Assembly: GCA_052387095.1 (NCBI GenBank)
Contig: JBQTJN010000049.1
Span: 1-5,264 of the forward strand
Length of the DNA stretch: 5,264 bases
Source: JBQTJN01 sp052387095
GTDB lineage: Bacteria; Pseudomonadota; Alphaproteobacteria; Micavibrionales; Micavibrionaceae
Direction: 5' to 3'
This document shows positions 4,388 through 5,264 of the stretch, one piece after another. Position numbers and translations under genes: made by a program. The notes beneath the pieces are model-generated. The model saw nothing but the letters and a program-made list of their open reading frames with translations, searched no databases and was not told the DNA's origin. The stretch's first letter is position 1; each line of letters opens with the position of its first letter.

Positions 4388-5264
4388 TTAATTAAAGCTT
4401 TTGGGCTCGTAAATTTTTGCACGCTCTGACAATTGACGCTGGAAAGCTTCAATATAACGACACGTAAATTCGCCCATCGTTAAATCAGGCTCATCCATAA
4501 AAGGGCGAAGATTTATAGCGTAAGTTGCCGCCTGCATGGAGTCGAGTTCATGCGATTCCGAATATGTGGCATTGGCGAACTCCCGGCCAATTGTTGCCTT
4601 AGTATAATTCTTGCTGCCTTTAATCTGGGAGTCGTGACAATCAATCAAATCTCTTTGCAACTCAATATAGTTCGATATGTCCAAAGGAATTTTTATGTCG
4701 TCAGGCACCCAGTCAAGCCCCCGCCAGACTTCGCATCCATAAACATTGCCAGGGTGTTTCCCGGGGGGTAACAAGCGCAGCGCTTCTATAGTTGCCCGTG
4801 TCACAGCGTTATGGGTTTCATGTTTATCGAATGGATTGTGGACGTAAATCGTTTTAGGTTGGGTTTCAAAAAGGATTTGATAAATTTCCTGCACCAGCTC
4901 TTTTTCCTTTAAAGGATGGGGGCCTTTAATATCGCGGCTTTTATAATTCAGCTGGAATTGCGCAGAATATTTACCAAGCTTTGCTGCATCCTTTTGTTCA
5001 GTATGTCTCGCAATCATCATTTCTTCATCGCTATAGTCTTTATAGGCGCCTTTACGCGCGCTTCCGCCACCGTTCGTAATTGTGATGCCCAGAAACATTT
5101 TTTCTGTCCGGCCATAACACTGGCCAATTCCATGAATGGGTGTTTGGTAATCGAGGCATTTTCTGGGCCTTTCGTTAAGTTCTTTGGCGATGGCGTTCAG
5201 GTCGTCCTGCGTGTAGCCGGACAGGTCTGTGCCTTTGGGCAGGTATTGGCGCACCAGGCCGTTG
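4388..5264 (-). CDS. IS30 transposase tail fused to a truncated PIG-L/LmbE-type deacetylase (5'-partial)
   Basis: The frame is open to the window edge and begins there as transposase (see 5138-5264). From codon 5137-5135 it turns, without a stop, into about 249 residues of PIG-L-like sequence. PIG-L/LmbE enzymes are zinc-dependent N-deacetylases of GlcNAc-type and related substrates. Support is FLGITITNGGGSARKGAY, matching the strand-loop after the first motif, then the ARHTEQKDAAKLG helix, and HNPFDKHETHNAVTRATIEAL, which carries the HxxH-type C-terminal zinc motif. The family's N-terminal PHPDD/PHxDD motif, supplying two zinc ligands and the catalytic aspartate, should lie just before IHGIGQCYG but is missing, replaced by transposase. 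The protein is therefore probably inactive. The stop is TAA. The sugar or other substrate is not predictable. A second start, GTG at 5254, is internal to the transposase. Confidence 0.75.
   Translation of the reverse strand, partial: NGLVRQYLPKGTDLSGYTQDDLNAIAKELNERPRKCLDYQTPIHGIGQCYGRTEKMFLGITITNGGGSARKGAYKDYSDEEMMIARHTEQKDAAKLGKYSAQFQLNYKSRDIKGPHPLKEKELVQEIYQILFETQPKTIYVHNPFDKHETHNAVTRATIEALRLLPPGKHPGNVYGCEVWRGLDWVPDDIKIPLDISNYIELQRDLIDCHDSQIKGSKNYTKATIGREFANATYSESHELDSMQAATYAINLRPFMDEPDLTMGEFTCRYIEAFQRQLSERAKIYEPKSFN
5138..5264 (-). mobile_element. 3' fragment of an IS30-family transposase gene
   Basis: The minus strand encodes NGLVRQYLPKGTDLSGY, then TQDDLNAIAKELNERPRK, then CLDYQTP. This is the typical end of an IS30-family DDE transposase, whose usual form is NGLLRQYxPKGTDLS...LNxRPRKTLGYxTPAE. 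The sequence leaves the family right after TP, roughly 10-15 codons before the expected end, so the terminus and inverted repeat of the element are missing. The normally conserved KTLGY is KCLDY here, which suggests decay. The remainder, if any, lies outside the window. Confidence 0.85.

Overview
The window comes from a bacterial chromosome, most probably an alphaproteobacterium. The evidence is the secE-nusG-rplK-rplA-rplJ order, a 64-residue single-span SecE, the style of the L1, L10 and L11 proteins, and promoters of the TTGnnn-N17-TATnnT kind. A finer placement cannot be made from this sequence. Most of the window is the ribosomal-protein/transcription cluster read on the minus strand. From right to left it holds secE (3235-3429), nusG (2644-3177), rplK (1784-2215), rplA (1016-1780) and rplJ (153-668). 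rplL is expected just beyond base 1.

The control regions of the cluster are readable. The 428-base nusG-rplK gap holds a possible 54-codon ORF, a good promoter (2418-2446), an RNA fold that resembles the L1-binding region of 23S rRNA (2350-2400) and palindromic repeats. The fold should allow L1 to repress its own rplK-rplA message. A rho-independent terminator (965-993) follows rplA. After it come a candidate promoter (933-961) and an L10-leader-like RNA (861-920) upstream of rplJ. The rplKA and rplJL messages therefore look separately controlled, each by its own ribosomal protein. Between rplJ and the expected rplL is a 44-bp tandem repeat (1-142), and each unit ends in a ribosome-binding-site-like sequence. 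REP-like palindromes sit in almost every intergenic gap of the cluster but in none of its genes.

Right of secE the character changes to accessory DNA. On the plus strand there is a broken VOC/glyoxalase-fold gene (3645-4029, one in-frame stop and one frameshift) and then a small single-membrane-span protein of unknown function (4130-4318). A bidirectional terminator (4334-4369) separates this from a convergent minus-strand ORF (4388 to the window end). That ORF joins the C-terminal end of an IS30-type transposase, in frame, to a PIG-L/LmbE-type deacetylase that has lost its N-terminal zinc-binding motif.

No complete new system is evident. The observations most worth following are the RBS-bearing tandem array before rplL, the transposase-deacetylase chimera, the ORF in frame behind the nusG amber stop, and the two autoregulatory leaders.
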